The notes beneath the pieces were generated by a model that searched no databases, was not told the origin of the DNA, and worked only from the letters and a program-made list of their open reading frames with translations. A stretch of DNA of 64,000 bases from CAIMFV01 sp040757715 (GTDB taxonomy: Bacteria > Pseudomonadota > Alphaproteobacteria > Caulobacterales > Caulobacteraceae). Both the position numbers and the translations under genes were made by a program. How positions within the stretch are numbered: the first letter of the stretch is position 1; every line of letters starts with the position of its first letter. This document shows, piece by piece, positions 45,726 through 53,269 of this stretch. Location: the NCBI GenBank assembly GCA_040757715.1, contig JBFLWS010000010.1, forward strand, positions 43,582 through 107,581. Direction: 5' to 3'.

Positions 45726-45774
45726 GCGAGGTCCTTCCGCGCCGAGGACAAGTTACGCTCGGCGAAGAGGCGCT

Positions 45775-46644
45775 CTAGGCCTCGTTGGGGATGTTGTTCA
45801 AGGACTCTTCCAGCTCCGTGAAGCTGGGCTGCAGTTCGGAGGGCACGTCGCCGCGGCCGATCTCCACCGAAATCTGGGCGGCGTTGCCATAGAGATGGGC
45901 CACCAGCACCGAGCGGATGATGGTGTAGAAGGCCGCGTCCTCATCCACCACGCTTTGCAGGCGCGTGGCCATGGGCCCTACCAGACCATAGGCGAAGAAC
46001 ACGCCAAGGAAGGTGCCGACGAGGGCGCCGCCGATCATTTCGCCCAGCACTTCCGGCGGCTCGGTGATGGCCCCCATGGTCTTGATCACCCCCAGCACCG
46101 CGGCGACGATGCCCAGCGCCGGCAGGGCGTCGGCCAGGGACTGCAGCGCATGGGCTGGCCCCAGCGCCTCGTGGTGGTGCTTCTCCAGCTGCTTTTCCAT
46201 AGTGTCTTCCACCTGGTGCGGGTCTTCCAGGTTCATGGTCATCATGCGCAGCGTGTCGCAGATGAAATCCACCGCGAAGTGATCCTTCACGATCTTGGGG
46301 AAGCGGGAAAAAAGCGTGCTCTCGCCCGGATTTTCGATGTGGCTCTCGATGGCGATGACGCCCTTGGACTTCATCGTCTTGGTGAGCAGGAAGAGGAGCG
46401 ACAAGAGGTCGGTGTAGTCGCTCGCCTTCCACTTGGCGCCGCCGAAGATCTTGCCGAAGCTGCCGGCCGTGCCCTTGATCACGCTCATGGGGTTGGAAAT
46501 GAGGAAACTGGCGATGCCGGCGCCCCAGATGGCCATCAGCTCGGTGGGCGCGGCCTTGATGATCACGCCCATATTGCCGCCGGAAATGATGAAACTTCCG
46601 AACACCAGGCCGAACAGCATCACGATGCCGATAATCTGAAACAT
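45775..46644 (-). CDS. motA: Flagellar motor stator protein MotA
   Basis: A 289-residue inner-membrane stator subunit. Four helices are visible, including MFQIIGIVMLFGLVFGSFII at the start and LPALGIVAAVLGVIKTMG and GALVGTFLGVFFAYGLVGP in the second pair; the proline-bearing EPPEVLGEMIGG loop is conserved. With MotB it conducts protons to drive the flagellum. motB is not next to it, as in Caulobacter where the two are separate. Confidence 0.95.
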   Translation of the reverse strand: MFQIIGIVMLFGLVFGSFIISGGNMGVIIKAAPTELMAIWGAGIASFLISNPMSVIKGTAGSFGKIFGGAKWKASDYTDLLSLLFLLTKTMKSKGVIAIESHIENPGESTLFSRFPKIVKDHFAVDFICDTLRMMTMNLEDPHQVEDTMEKQLEKHHHEALGPAHALQSLADALPALGIVAAVLGVIKTMGAITEPPEVLGEMIGGALVGTFLGVFFAYGLVGPMATRLQSVVDEDAAFYTIIRSVLVAHLYGNAAQISVEIGRGDVPSELQPSFTELEESLNNIPNEA

Positions 46645-46699
46645 GGTCTGGCGGCGGTCCGTGGCAGTGAGAAACTCGCCGGACTATGGCCGTTAATGC

Positions 46700-47713
46700 T
46701 TAACCCGCGGTTTGCGGCACGGCCGGTGTCGCGTTCCACGTGGCGAACAAGGCGCGCAAGGCGGCGACCAGCGCCAAGGGCTGATCCAGCAGCACGTGGT
46801 GATCGGAATCCGGGATCACGACCATGGGCGTTCCCGGCGGCGCCGACGACTTGGTGAAGGCCACCACCTCCGGCGACATCAGGTTGGAGCGATCTCCCCA
46901 AAGGAAGGCCAAGGGACAGGCGGCGAACTTCAGCTTGTCCGGCGACCAGGGGGATTCGGCGAGGTCGCTCTTCATCCAGATCTGCGGATCGAACCGCCAG
47001 CGCCAGCCGGTCTCGCCCGGCCGGGCCGGGTCTTCCACTTCGATGAGCGAGCGGCGGCCGATATAGTCGAGAATATAGAGGTTCTCGCACGGCTGAGCCG
47101 GCGCCAAGCGGAACCGCGCCAGGGCGGAGGCGAGGTCGGGACTCAGTCGACCCGTGGTGGAGCGCTGCGGTGGACCTCGCCACTGCAGCTCCGGCGGCCG
47201 CACGCCCACATCGATCAGGGCCATGGCGCGGAACCGCGCCCCGCTGTCGGCGGCCATGCGCATCGCCATGGCCCCGCCGAAGGAATGGGCGGCCACCAAG
47301 GGCTTCACCGGGGCGGCGAACAGGCCGGCCGCGTCCGCGACGGCCTCCGCCTCCTCGACGAACAGGTCGAAGCTGTAGCGGTCGCGCCAATCTGAGCCGC
47401 CCATCCCCGACCAGGATAGGGCCGCCACGCGATAGTCGTCGGCGAAGAAGGGGGCGATGAAGCTCCACCAGTCGGCGTGAGCGCCATTGCCGTGCAAGAG
47501 GAGGAGGCCCGGCTTGCCCTGCTCGCCCCAGACCAGGGTCTCGATCCCCGCCCCCTTCACCTCTACGCGAAGACGCTGGGGCTCTCGCGTAAGGATGCGA
47601 TCAAACCAAGCCGGCCCTGGCGGGGTCGCGCCGGCGAATGCGGCGAGAGGCGCGGTCACGGCGGGCGACTCAGCTGGCGCCGAGGGCGCGCCTGGAACGG
47701 TGTCGTGCGGCAT
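46700..47713 (-). CDS. Alpha/beta hydrolase
   Basis: A 337-residue alpha/beta-hydrolase fold protein. GLLLLHGNGAHADWWSFIAP is the oxyanion region, VAAHSFGGAMAMRMA carries the nucleophile serine in the variant elbow HSFGG, LAFLWGDRSNLMSPE holds the acid region and VVIPDSDHHVLLDQP the histidine. The first 40 residues are Ala/Pro-rich and without homology, so the true start could be later. The substrate is unknown. Confidence 0.85.
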   Translation of the reverse strand: MPHDTVPGAPSAPAESPAVTAPLAAFAGATPPGPAWFDRILTREPQRLRVEVKGAGIETLVWGEQGKPGLLLLHGNGAHADWWSFIAPFFADDYRVAALSWSGMGGSDWRDRYSFDLFVEEAEAVADAAGLFAAPVKPLVAAHSFGGAMAMRMAADSGARFRAMALIDVGVRPPELQWRGPPQRSTTGRLSPDLASALARFRLAPAQPCENLYILDYIGRRSLIEVEDPARPGETGWRWRFDPQIWMKSDLAESPWSPDKLKFAACPLAFLWGDRSNLMSPEVVAFTKSSAPPGTPMVVIPDSDHHVLLDQPLALVAALRALFATWNATPAVPQTAG

Positions 47714-47811
47714 CAGAGCGTCCCGACGGTTAGGGTCTCGCCTGAGTTAAGGCGCTCTACGCCGCACGCAAAGGGTGACGCTACGTCAGTGACCTGATCT
47801 TTTTAAGCGAT

Positions 47812-47845
47812 GTCCAGCGGCAGGACAGACATCCAGCCGCTGGAC
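47812..47845. other. Perfect 10-bp hairpin in an intergenic gap
   Basis: Arms GTCCAGCGGC (47812-47821) and GCCGCTGGAC (47836-47845) enclose 14 nt. It lies about 20 bp past the nfeD-like stop on the minus strand. No T-run follows in either direction, so it is a stability or regulatory hairpin rather than a standard terminator. Confidence 0.4.
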
Positions 47846-47865
47846 GCTGAGCACACTGATTGCGC

Positions 47866-48387
47866 TTAAGCCGTCAGGGCGCGAACCTGCAAGCGCACGC
47901 CGCCGATGACGCGGGTGATGCGCACCGGAGCTTCCGGCGGCAGATCGTCCTCGTGGCCCTCAAGCTCTGCGGCCCACTCGGCGCCCTCGATCCACACGCG
48001 GCCGACGCCATTGGCGAACTCGCTGGTGGTGCGGCCGATGCGGCCCACCAGTCGGCCAGTGCGATCCACCGTGCCCATTTCCCGACGGCCGGACTTGGGC
48101 GCCACTGGAGCGATCTCGTCCATGCCAGGCACTTGGGCCGTGGGCGCGGGCGCCATGCGGCGGGGCGCAAGAAAGGCAGCGAGCGTAATGGCGACGAAGA
48201 GCGCGATTTCCGCCGGCGGCGCCAAATGCATGTTGGCGATGCCTGCGCCAGCCACCACCGCAGCGGCGACGCTCGGCCAAATAAGACTTCGCGCGCCCGT
48301 GATGAGCGCCATCACGACAAACAAGGCGGCCAAGGCCAGCCACACCCAATAAGGGCTCTGCTCATACAAAGCGACAATCGAAGCCAT
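47866..48387 (-). CDS. NfeD-like membrane protein
   Basis: A 173-residue protein with three predicted helices in the first 80 residues (WVWLALAALFVVMALITGA, LIWPSVAAAVVAGAGIANM, IALFVAITLAAFLAP) and a C-terminal OB-fold-like domain (about 105-170: MGTVDRTGRLVGRIGRTTSE, ANGVGRVWIEGAEWAAELE, ITRVIGGVRLQVRAL). This is the NfeD architecture. NfeD usually works with an SPFH/stomatin protein encoded next to it, but no such gene is adjacent here. Confidence 0.8.
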   Translation of the reverse strand: MASIVALYEQSPYWVWLALAALFVVMALITGARSLIWPSVAAAVVAGAGIANMHLAPPAEIALFVAITLAAFLAPRRMAPAPTAQVPGMDEIAPVAPKSGRREMGTVDRTGRLVGRIGRTTSEFANGVGRVWIEGAEWAAELEGHEDDLPPEAPVRITRVIGGVRLQVRALTA

Positions 48388-48497
48388 TTCCCACCACCCT
48401 CGGCTCTAGGTTCACTATAGCCAAGCAAACGGCTTGCCGCCACATTTTGGTTCAAATCGGCACAAGCTTGTGTGCATCGGTACAAATGGGGTCGCGC

Positions 48498-48878
48498 CTA
48501 AGGCCGCAAATCGGCGCCGGCGAGGCTGTTCGACAGCGCTCGCCCCCGTTCCGCGGCGGCCCGTTCGGCCGCGCGGCTGGCGTCGCTGCAGGCGCTGTGC
48601 TCGGCCTGAGCCGCCAGAAAACCGGCGTTGAAGCCGGAGGCCAATTTCGCGCGAAAGCTTGGTTCTGGCGCCTCGATTATGAGCAGGCGCTGCATACGAT
48701 CGTACCAGACCGCATCCGTCGGCCCCAGGCACAGGCGGCGCAGGGCGTGGGCCTCGCCGAGCACATAGGCGAGATCGGCCAGCGCCTGGCGCTGATCCGG
48801 CGTGCGCGGCGCCGATGGGGCGACGCCGAGGGCGCCGGCCGCCGTCAGGGCAAGAACAAAGGCCCCTGGACCGCTCAT
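48498..48878 (-). CDS. TIGR02301 family secreted protein
   Basis: A 126-residue protein with a short signal-like N-terminus (GAFVLALTAAGALGVAPS) and blocks DLAYVLGEAHALRRLCLG, WYDRMQRLLIIEAPE and RAKLASGFNAGFLAAQAEH that match the TIGR02301 family of alphaproteobacteria; a second cysteine in SACSDA may pair with that of RRLCLG. The function is unknown. Its ATG overlaps the stop of the nitronate monooxygenase gene by 4 bp. Confidence 0.75.
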   Translation of the reverse strand: MSGPGAFVLALTAAGALGVAPSAPRTPDQRQALADLAYVLGEAHALRRLCLGPTDAVWYDRMQRLLIIEAPEPSFRAKLASGFNAGFLAAQAEHSACSDASRAAERAAAERGRALSNSLAGADLRP

Positions 48879-49864
48879 GCCGGGGCCGACGCCCGCGCGG
48901 GGTGCTTCAACGCCGCGAGCTGGTCGATGGCGGCCTCAGCTTCGGCCATGATCCGCGCCACGAGCTCGCCCGCTGGGACGATGTCGCGCACGCCGCCGGC
49001 GGATTGTCCCATGGCGAAACAGGATCGGTCGGGGTCAAGGCCTTCGATCTGGCCGCCGATGCCGCCGATCACCCCTTCGCGCACCGAATGTATGGCCTGC
49101 ATCGGGAACGGCTGGATGTCTTGCGGGCGCTGTTCCCAGTCGAGCACATAGGGGTTCGCGCGCACGCGCATGGGCTTGCCCGAATAACACCGCGTGCGCA
49201 CCGTCTCGTCGTCGTTGCAGCCCAGCACCGCCTGACGATAGAGCTCGCCGGCATGGGCCTCCGGGGTGGCGATGAAGCGCGTGCCGATCCAGGCCGCCTG
49301 GGCGCCGAGCGCCAGCGCGGCCGCTAGACCGCGACCGTCATATATGCCGCCCGCCGCCGCCACGGGGATGCTCAGCTGCTCCACTGCCTGGGCGATGAGG
49401 GGCAAGGCGCCGACGAGACCAGTGTGCCCTCCGCCCTCCCCGCCCTGACAGATCACCGCGTCACAGCCCGCAGCCTCGGCCTTCACCGCGTGCTTCACCG
49501 CCCCGCAGACCACCATCACCTTGACGCCCGCACGCTTAAGCTTCTCCAGGATCGGCATGGGCACGCCCAGGCCGGCGATGAAGGCGCTGGCGCCCTCGGC
49601 GATGATCACGTCGACGCTGGCGGTGAGCGCCTCAGGCGTGGCGGCGAGGAGATCGACGCCGAATGGACGAGCGGTGAGCTGGCGCACTTGACGCATCTGG
49701 TCGCGGATCTGGTCCGGTCCCAAGCCCGCCATGCCCAAGACGCCGTAGCCGCCCGCGTTGGACACGGCGGCGGCCAGTTCGGCATAGGCCACCCCGCCCA
49801 TGCCGGCGAGGAGGATCGGGCAGTCGATTTCCAATAGATCGCACAGGGGTGTACGCAACGACAT
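48875..49864 (-). CDS. Nitronate monooxygenase family flavoprotein
   Basis: A 329-residue FMN-dependent TIM barrel of the 2-nitropropane dioxygenase/enoyl-ACP reductase II family. CPILLAGMGGVAYAELAAAV is the opening, VCQGGEGGGHTG-like DAVICQGGEGGGHTGLVGAL is the FMN/catalytic-His loop, and AAGGIYDGRGLAAALALGA binds the FMN phosphate. Members oxidise alkyl nitronates or act as NADH:quinone reductases. It is first in a two-gene overlap with the TIGR02301 gene. Confidence 0.9.
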   Translation of the reverse strand: MSLRTPLCDLLEIDCPILLAGMGGVAYAELAAAVSNAGGYGVLGMAGLGPDQIRDQMRQVRQLTARPFGVDLLAATPEALTASVDVIIAEGASAFIAGLGVPMPILEKLKRAGVKVMVVCGAVKHAVKAEAAGCDAVICQGGEGGGHTGLVGALPLIAQAVEQLSIPVAAAGGIYDGRGLAAALALGAQAAWIGTRFIATPEAHAGELYRQAVLGCNDDETVRTRCYSGKPMRVRANPYVLDWEQRPQDIQPFPMQAIHSVREGVIGGIGGQIEGLDPDRSCFAMGQSAGGVRDIVPAGELVARIMAEAEAAIDQLAALKHPARASAPA

Positions 49865-49925
49865 GGGAGCTTCCTCAAGGTCTTGATTATCTGGGAATCA
49901 TGAACCTGAACCGAACGCCCCGCTA

Positions 49926-50026
49926 GAGCAAAATCCGATCAATCAGAATCGGATTTTGCTCATAACAAATTGAATTTAGAGCATTTTTCGACCGAAAACC
50001 GGTTCCCACTTTTCGGAAAATGCTCT
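49926..50026. repeat. Composite palindromic repeat, long type, copy A
   Basis: Two palindromes in tandem: a perfect 14-bp inverted repeat (49926-49939 with 49948-49961, GAGCAAAATCCGAT arms) and a longer element 49978-50026 bounded by AGAGCAT and ATGCTCT with the core ACCGGTTCCCACTTTTCGG. The same pair occurs in reverse orientation and order at 56296-56392. The IS481 element begins directly at its right end. With this repeat the 164-bp gap from 49865 is accounted for. Confidence 0.75.
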
Positions 50027-50990
50027 AGGTGTGTGGTCCCGGAATGAGCTGGTGCGGGTCGATCTTGAAGACTGATGGGTCTTTGGTCCAGGCCTCGCAG
50101 ATGACCTGGTAGGGCGTTCGCCATCGCAAGGCCTTTAGGTGCTTGGCGAAGTTGTAGGCGGTGACGAAGGCCAGGACATGGGCCTTCAGGCTTTCCAGGT
50201 CTTCGTAGTGGTAGGTCTTGACCGTGGCGTCTTTGATGGTGCGGTTCATGCGCTCGGCCTGGCCGTTGGTCCACGGGTGATAGGGCTTGGTCAGGCGGTG
50301 CTCGATGCCGTTGGCGCGGCAGACGCGGTCGAAGATGTGTGGGCCGAGGAAGCGGCGGCTGGGGCCGTCGCGGTTCTTGGGCAGGTCGGCGAAGGCCATG
50401 CCGTTGTCTGTGAGCACGGTGTGGATCTTGTAGGGGAAGACCTCGACCACGGCCCAGAGGAAGGCTGCCCCCTCCATCTTGCCGGCGCTGTCGTGGAACT
50501 CGACGTAGGTGAACTTCGAGACCCGATCGATCGCCAGGAACATGACCAGCTTGCCATCGGCGTGACGCAGTTCGCTGCTGTCGATGTGGACGTAGCCAAT
50601 CTCGTAGGTCTTGAAGCGCTTGCGCTTCTCGGCAGTCTCCTCGCCCGGTAGCCGGGAGATACCGTGGCGCTGCAGGCAGCGGTGCAGGGCGCTACGGCTG
50701 AGGTTGGGAATGGTCTGCCTAAGACAGCCCAGGACGTCGTCCAGCGGCAGCAGCGTCTTCTGCCGGAAGGCCACCACAATGACTTCCTCAGCCGGCGTCA
50801 GCACCGTGCTCTTCGGCGCCGTGGGACCCATCGGCTCATCGACGGTCGTGGTGCGCCCGCGCCACTTCCTCACCGTCTTGGGGTTCAGGCCGTACTCGGC
50901 GGCAAGGGACCGGGTGCTCGCTTTCGACGCTTGGAGCTCGGCTCGAATACGCGGCGTCGTGCGGGCGCTGCCGTGAAGAACACTTCCCAT
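50025..50990 (-). CDS. IS481 family transposase
   Basis: A 321-residue DDE transposase. The N-terminal helix-turn-helix is STRSLAAEYGLNPKTVRKW; the integrase core has the first Asp in VHIDSSELRHADG, the second in VLTDNGMAF and the Glu in PWTNGQAERMNRTIKDA. All catalytic residues are present and the frame is intact, so the element may be active. Its TAG stop (50027-50025) lies in the flanking CTAG target repeat and not within the element. Confidence 0.93.
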   Translation of the reverse strand: MGSVLHGSARTTPRIRAELQASKASTRSLAAEYGLNPKTVRKWRGRTTTVDEPMGPTAPKSTVLTPAEEVIVVAFRQKTLLPLDDVLGCLRQTIPNLSRSALHRCLQRHGISRLPGEETAEKRKRFKTYEIGYVHIDSSELRHADGKLVMFLAIDRVSKFTYVEFHDSAGKMEGAAFLWAVVEVFPYKIHTVLTDNGMAFADLPKNRDGPSRRFLGPHIFDRVCRANGIEHRLTKPYHPWTNGQAERMNRTIKDATVKTYHYEDLESLKAHVLAFVTAYNFAKHLKALRWRTPYQVICEAWTKDPSVFKIDPHQLIPGPHT

Positions 50991-51053
50991 AGGGCATCCT
51001 CTTCCTGACGACTCAGGATCGATGATGCACCATTAGACTCCGGGACTGCACAC
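50029..51053 (-). mobile_element. Complete IS481-family insertion sequence
   Basis: A 1025-bp element with 15-bp terminal inverted repeats, GTGTGTGGTCCCGGA at 50029-50043 and the complement of GTGTGCAGTCCCGGA at 51039-51053 (13 of 15 match). It is flanked by CTAG on both sides (50025-50028 and 51054-51057), consistent with the CTAG target known for IS481. It carries one intact transposase gene. It sits between a palindromic repeat and the end of a Nudix gene and breaks no recognised gene. Confidence 0.9.
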
Positions 51054-51059
51054 CTAGGG

Positions 51060-51491
51060 TTATCCGTTGAGGTGCGCATAGGCTTGTTCGATGACGCGCA
51101 GCGTCTCCGACCAGAGACCGAGCGTGCGCGCCTCTTCCAGGCTGAAGAAACGCGCGTCCATGGCGTCGTCCCCGGCGCGCGGCTCGCCGGCCCGCCAACG
51201 GGCGACGAAATCCACCAGCAGATAATGGCGACCCAGCTCCGGTCCCTTGTCCGTGTCGAACAGACCATCCACCACATCGATCAGGGCGATGATCTCGGCC
51301 TCGACGCCGGTCTCCTCGAAGAGCTCGCGCAGGGCGGCGGCGCGAACCGTCTCACCCCACTCGATACGCCCGCCCGGCAGACTCCACTCGCCGGCCCTGG
51401 GCGGCTGGCCGCGGCGGATCAGCAGCACCTTGGCGCCTTTCAGGCACACCACCCCGACGGCGGCCGTTGGTCTTATCAAGCTTGATGTCAT
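51060..51491 (-). CDS. Nudix hydrolase
   Basis: A 143-residue Nudix protein. The Nudix box is GGRIEWGETVRAAALREL followed by FEETGVEAE, matching Gx5Ex7REUxEExGU. The ligand region GQPPRAGEWSLPGG suits ADP-ribose or nucleotide substrates, which cannot be settled here. I start at ATG 51491 (MTSSLIRPTAAVG); a longer frame to 51554 adds 21 residues without family similarity. The IS481 element lies 6 bp beyond its stop. Confidence 0.85.
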   Translation of the reverse strand: MTSSLIRPTAAVGVVCLKGAKVLLIRRGQPPRAGEWSLPGGRIEWGETVRAAALRELFEETGVEAEIIALIDVVDGLFDTDKGPELGRHYLLVDFVARWRAGEPRAGDDAMDARFFSLEEARTLGLWSETLRVIEQAYAHLNG

Positions 51492-51674
51492 GTATCGCTC
51501 GAGTGGTGCGCCAAACGTCGCATCGCGACGCACGAAAAAACAGTTTGCGTCCAATCTAAACAGTGTTATCTAAGCGGTGTTTAGTTCATGTCGCGGTCGC
51601 TTGGTGGGGATACTGAGCGGCGCTGCCGGAAGTCCCGGACGTGACGCCTCCCTGATCGCCTGGAGAATTATATC

Positions 51675-51986
51675 ATGAAGAAGATGCTGGCCGCCGCCGC
51701 GGCGCTCGCCCTCACCTGCGCCGCCGGCGCCGCCACCGCTGAAACCGCGTTCGCCGAAGCCACCCTCGCCCAGCCTCTGACCAAGCCGACCCAGGTCATC
51801 GCCGGCGGCGCGGTGTGGAGCTGCGACGCCGCGAGCTGCTCGGCCCCCGCCACCAGCGACCGCACCCTGTCGGTGAGCGCCTGCAAGCAGCTCGTCAAGG
51901 AAACCGGCAAGGTCAACGCCTATCGCGTCGATCGCCACGCCCTGACCTCGGACGAAGTGGCCAAGTGCAACGCGGTGAAGTCCTGA
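51675..51986 (+). CDS. CC_3452 family exported protein
   Basis: A 103-residue secreted protein. The signal peptide is MKKMLAAAAALALTCAAGAATA; the mature part has AGGAVWSCDAASCSAP, DRTLSVSACKQLVKE and TSDEVAKCNAVKS. Four cysteines in the mature protein could form two disulphides in the periplasm. It matches the pattern of the small CC_3452 family of Caulobacterales. GGAGA lies 8 nt upstream of the ATG and a terminator follows 47 bp downstream. Confidence 0.75.
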   Translation: MKKMLAAAAALALTCAAGAATAETAFAEATLAQPLTKPTQVIAGGAVWSCDAASCSAPATSDRTLSVSACKQLVKETGKVNAYRVDRHALTSDEVAKCNAVKS

Positions 51987-52032
51987 TTTCCGAGTTTTCT
52001 CCCCGTAGCTTTCCTCAGCTAGCACGGACCCT

Positions 52033-52069
52033 GGAGCGACGCCCGCAAGGCGCCGCTCCTTTTCTTTTT
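52033..52069 (+). terminator. Rho-independent terminator
   Basis: An 11-bp stem with one mismatch (52033-52043 with 52049-52059, loop CGCAA) is followed by TTTTCTTTTT. It ends the CC_3452-family transcript. The remaining bases to 52230 should hold the promoter of the CHAP gene; none could be assigned. Confidence 0.75.
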
Positions 52070-52230
52070 GGGCGGTGCGCGGGCCGCGGGCAACAGGCTG
52101 TCGCGCTCGCTGCTGCGCCCTGTCCGACACAACGCGACGAAATATCGCTTGGTTATGCAACGCTAAGGCTCTTTTCATTTCTGTGTTGCATGCTAAACAC
52201 GCCCGCGTTGGGAGCGCAGGGGATAAGCGA

Positions 52231-52869
52231 ATGCCCAAGCGATTGACGGTCGCCCTCGCGGCTGCAGTCCTTTTGAGTGCTGGCGTGTCGACGGCCGTCC
52301 GGGCCGAGGACTCGCGCAATGTCACCAACGGGTGGCAGTGCGCCCAGTTCGCGCGTCTGTTCTCCGGAATTCAGATTTTTGGCGACGCCTGGACTTGGTG
52401 GCAGCAGGCCGTGGGCAAGTACGCCCGCGGCTCGGCTCCGGAAGTCGGCGCGGTGCTGGTGTTCAAGCCGCACGGGGCCATGCGCCTCGGTCACGTGGCC
52501 GTGGTGAGCCAGGTGGTCACCGATCGGGTGATCCAGATCACCCACGCCAACTGGTCGCTGATCGGCGGAGAGCGCGGTCAGGTGGAGAAAGACGTCACCG
52601 TGGTGGACGTCTCCGCCGACAATGACTGGAGCTCGGTGAAGGTGTGGAACAACCCCACCAAGGACCTCGGCACCACCATCTATCCCACCTACGGCTTCGT
52701 CTATGGCGGAACCGCGCAGAGCGTCAGCCTGGCGGCCGCCAAGTCCGCCGCTCCGACGTCCAAAGCCGCCGCAACCGCGCCGGCCAAGGCCAAGCCTGCC
52801 GCCAACGGCGACGACCTGATCGCGCGCCTCGCCGCCGCCGTCATCCCGGGCGAGCACGCCTCGCACTAA
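52231..52869 (+). CDS. Exported CHAP-domain protein
   Basis: A 212-residue exported protein. The signal peptide is MPKRLTVALAAAVLLSAGVS through VRAED. The CHAP amidase/peptidase fold (about 28-150) has the nucleophile in GWQCAQFARLFSG, and the histidine in MRLGHVAVVSQ, followed by ITHANW. CHAP enzymes cut peptidoglycan peptides or amides, so a periplasmic wall hydrolase is likely. The C-terminal 60 residues are Ala/Lys/Pro-rich, a disordered tail. ATG 52231 starts the signal peptide; a longer frame is not preferred. Confidence 0.85.
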   Translation: MPKRLTVALAAAVLLSAGVSTAVRAEDSRNVTNGWQCAQFARLFSGIQIFGDAWTWWQQAVGKYARGSAPEVGAVLVFKPHGAMRLGHVAVVSQVVTDRVIQITHANWSLIGGERGQVEKDVTVVDVSADNDWSSVKVWNNPTKDLGTTIYPTYGFVYGGTAQSVSLAAAKSAAPTSKAAATAPAKAKPAANGDDLIARLAAAVIPGEHASH

Positions 52870-52905
52870 GGCCGGCCCTGCACTAAGTCCGGCTTTCGCG
52901 GCGCC

Positions 52906-53166
52906 TCAGCCTTTCTTGAAGCACACCGTCTTGGTGTAGACGTTGTAGCCCGAGAGCTTGCCGCCCTTGGCGCTCTTCTGCGTCTTGGCCGCGTCATTGA
53001 ACTTGGCCTTTTCGGCGTCGCTGAGCGCGCTCCATTGCGCGCCGCAGGTCTTCACCGTCATCTTGCCTGAGGGCGCAGGCGCGGTCGCCGCCCCAGCGGC
53101 AGCCGTAACAACCGTCGCCGTAAGGATTCCCATCGTCGTGGCGATGATGCCCGTCATGCTGCGCAT
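52906..53166 (-). CDS. Small exported protein with two cysteines, function unknown
   Basis: An 86-residue product with an N-terminal hydrophobic export signal (MTGIIATTMGILTATVVTAAAG). The mature part has VKTCGAQWSALSDAEKAKF and ends SGYNVYTKTVCFKKG. The Cys-Gly-x-x-Trp block followed by a C-terminal Cys-Phe-Lys resembles short periplasmic proteins of alphaproteobacteria of unknown role. GGAGG lies 5 nt upstream of the ATG. It is convergent with the CHAP gene. Confidence 0.6.
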   Translation of the reverse strand: MRSMTGIIATTMGILTATVVTAAAGAATAPAPSGKMTVKTCGAQWSALSDAEKAKFNDAAKTQKSAKGGKLSGYNVYTKTVCFKKG

Positions 53167-53269
53167 AGGCGCCTCCCCAGCTTGGCGAGCGGCGGTTCCG
53201 CGCTCGCTACCTTGGGCAACATGCCGAAGACGGTAATTGCGCGCAATACGTGTTTTACGCGTGGAAAGA

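Noticed and set aside
46695..46705. TTAA-N3-TTAA upstream of motA, considered as a CtrA site
   Set aside because: Spacing does not match the consensus.
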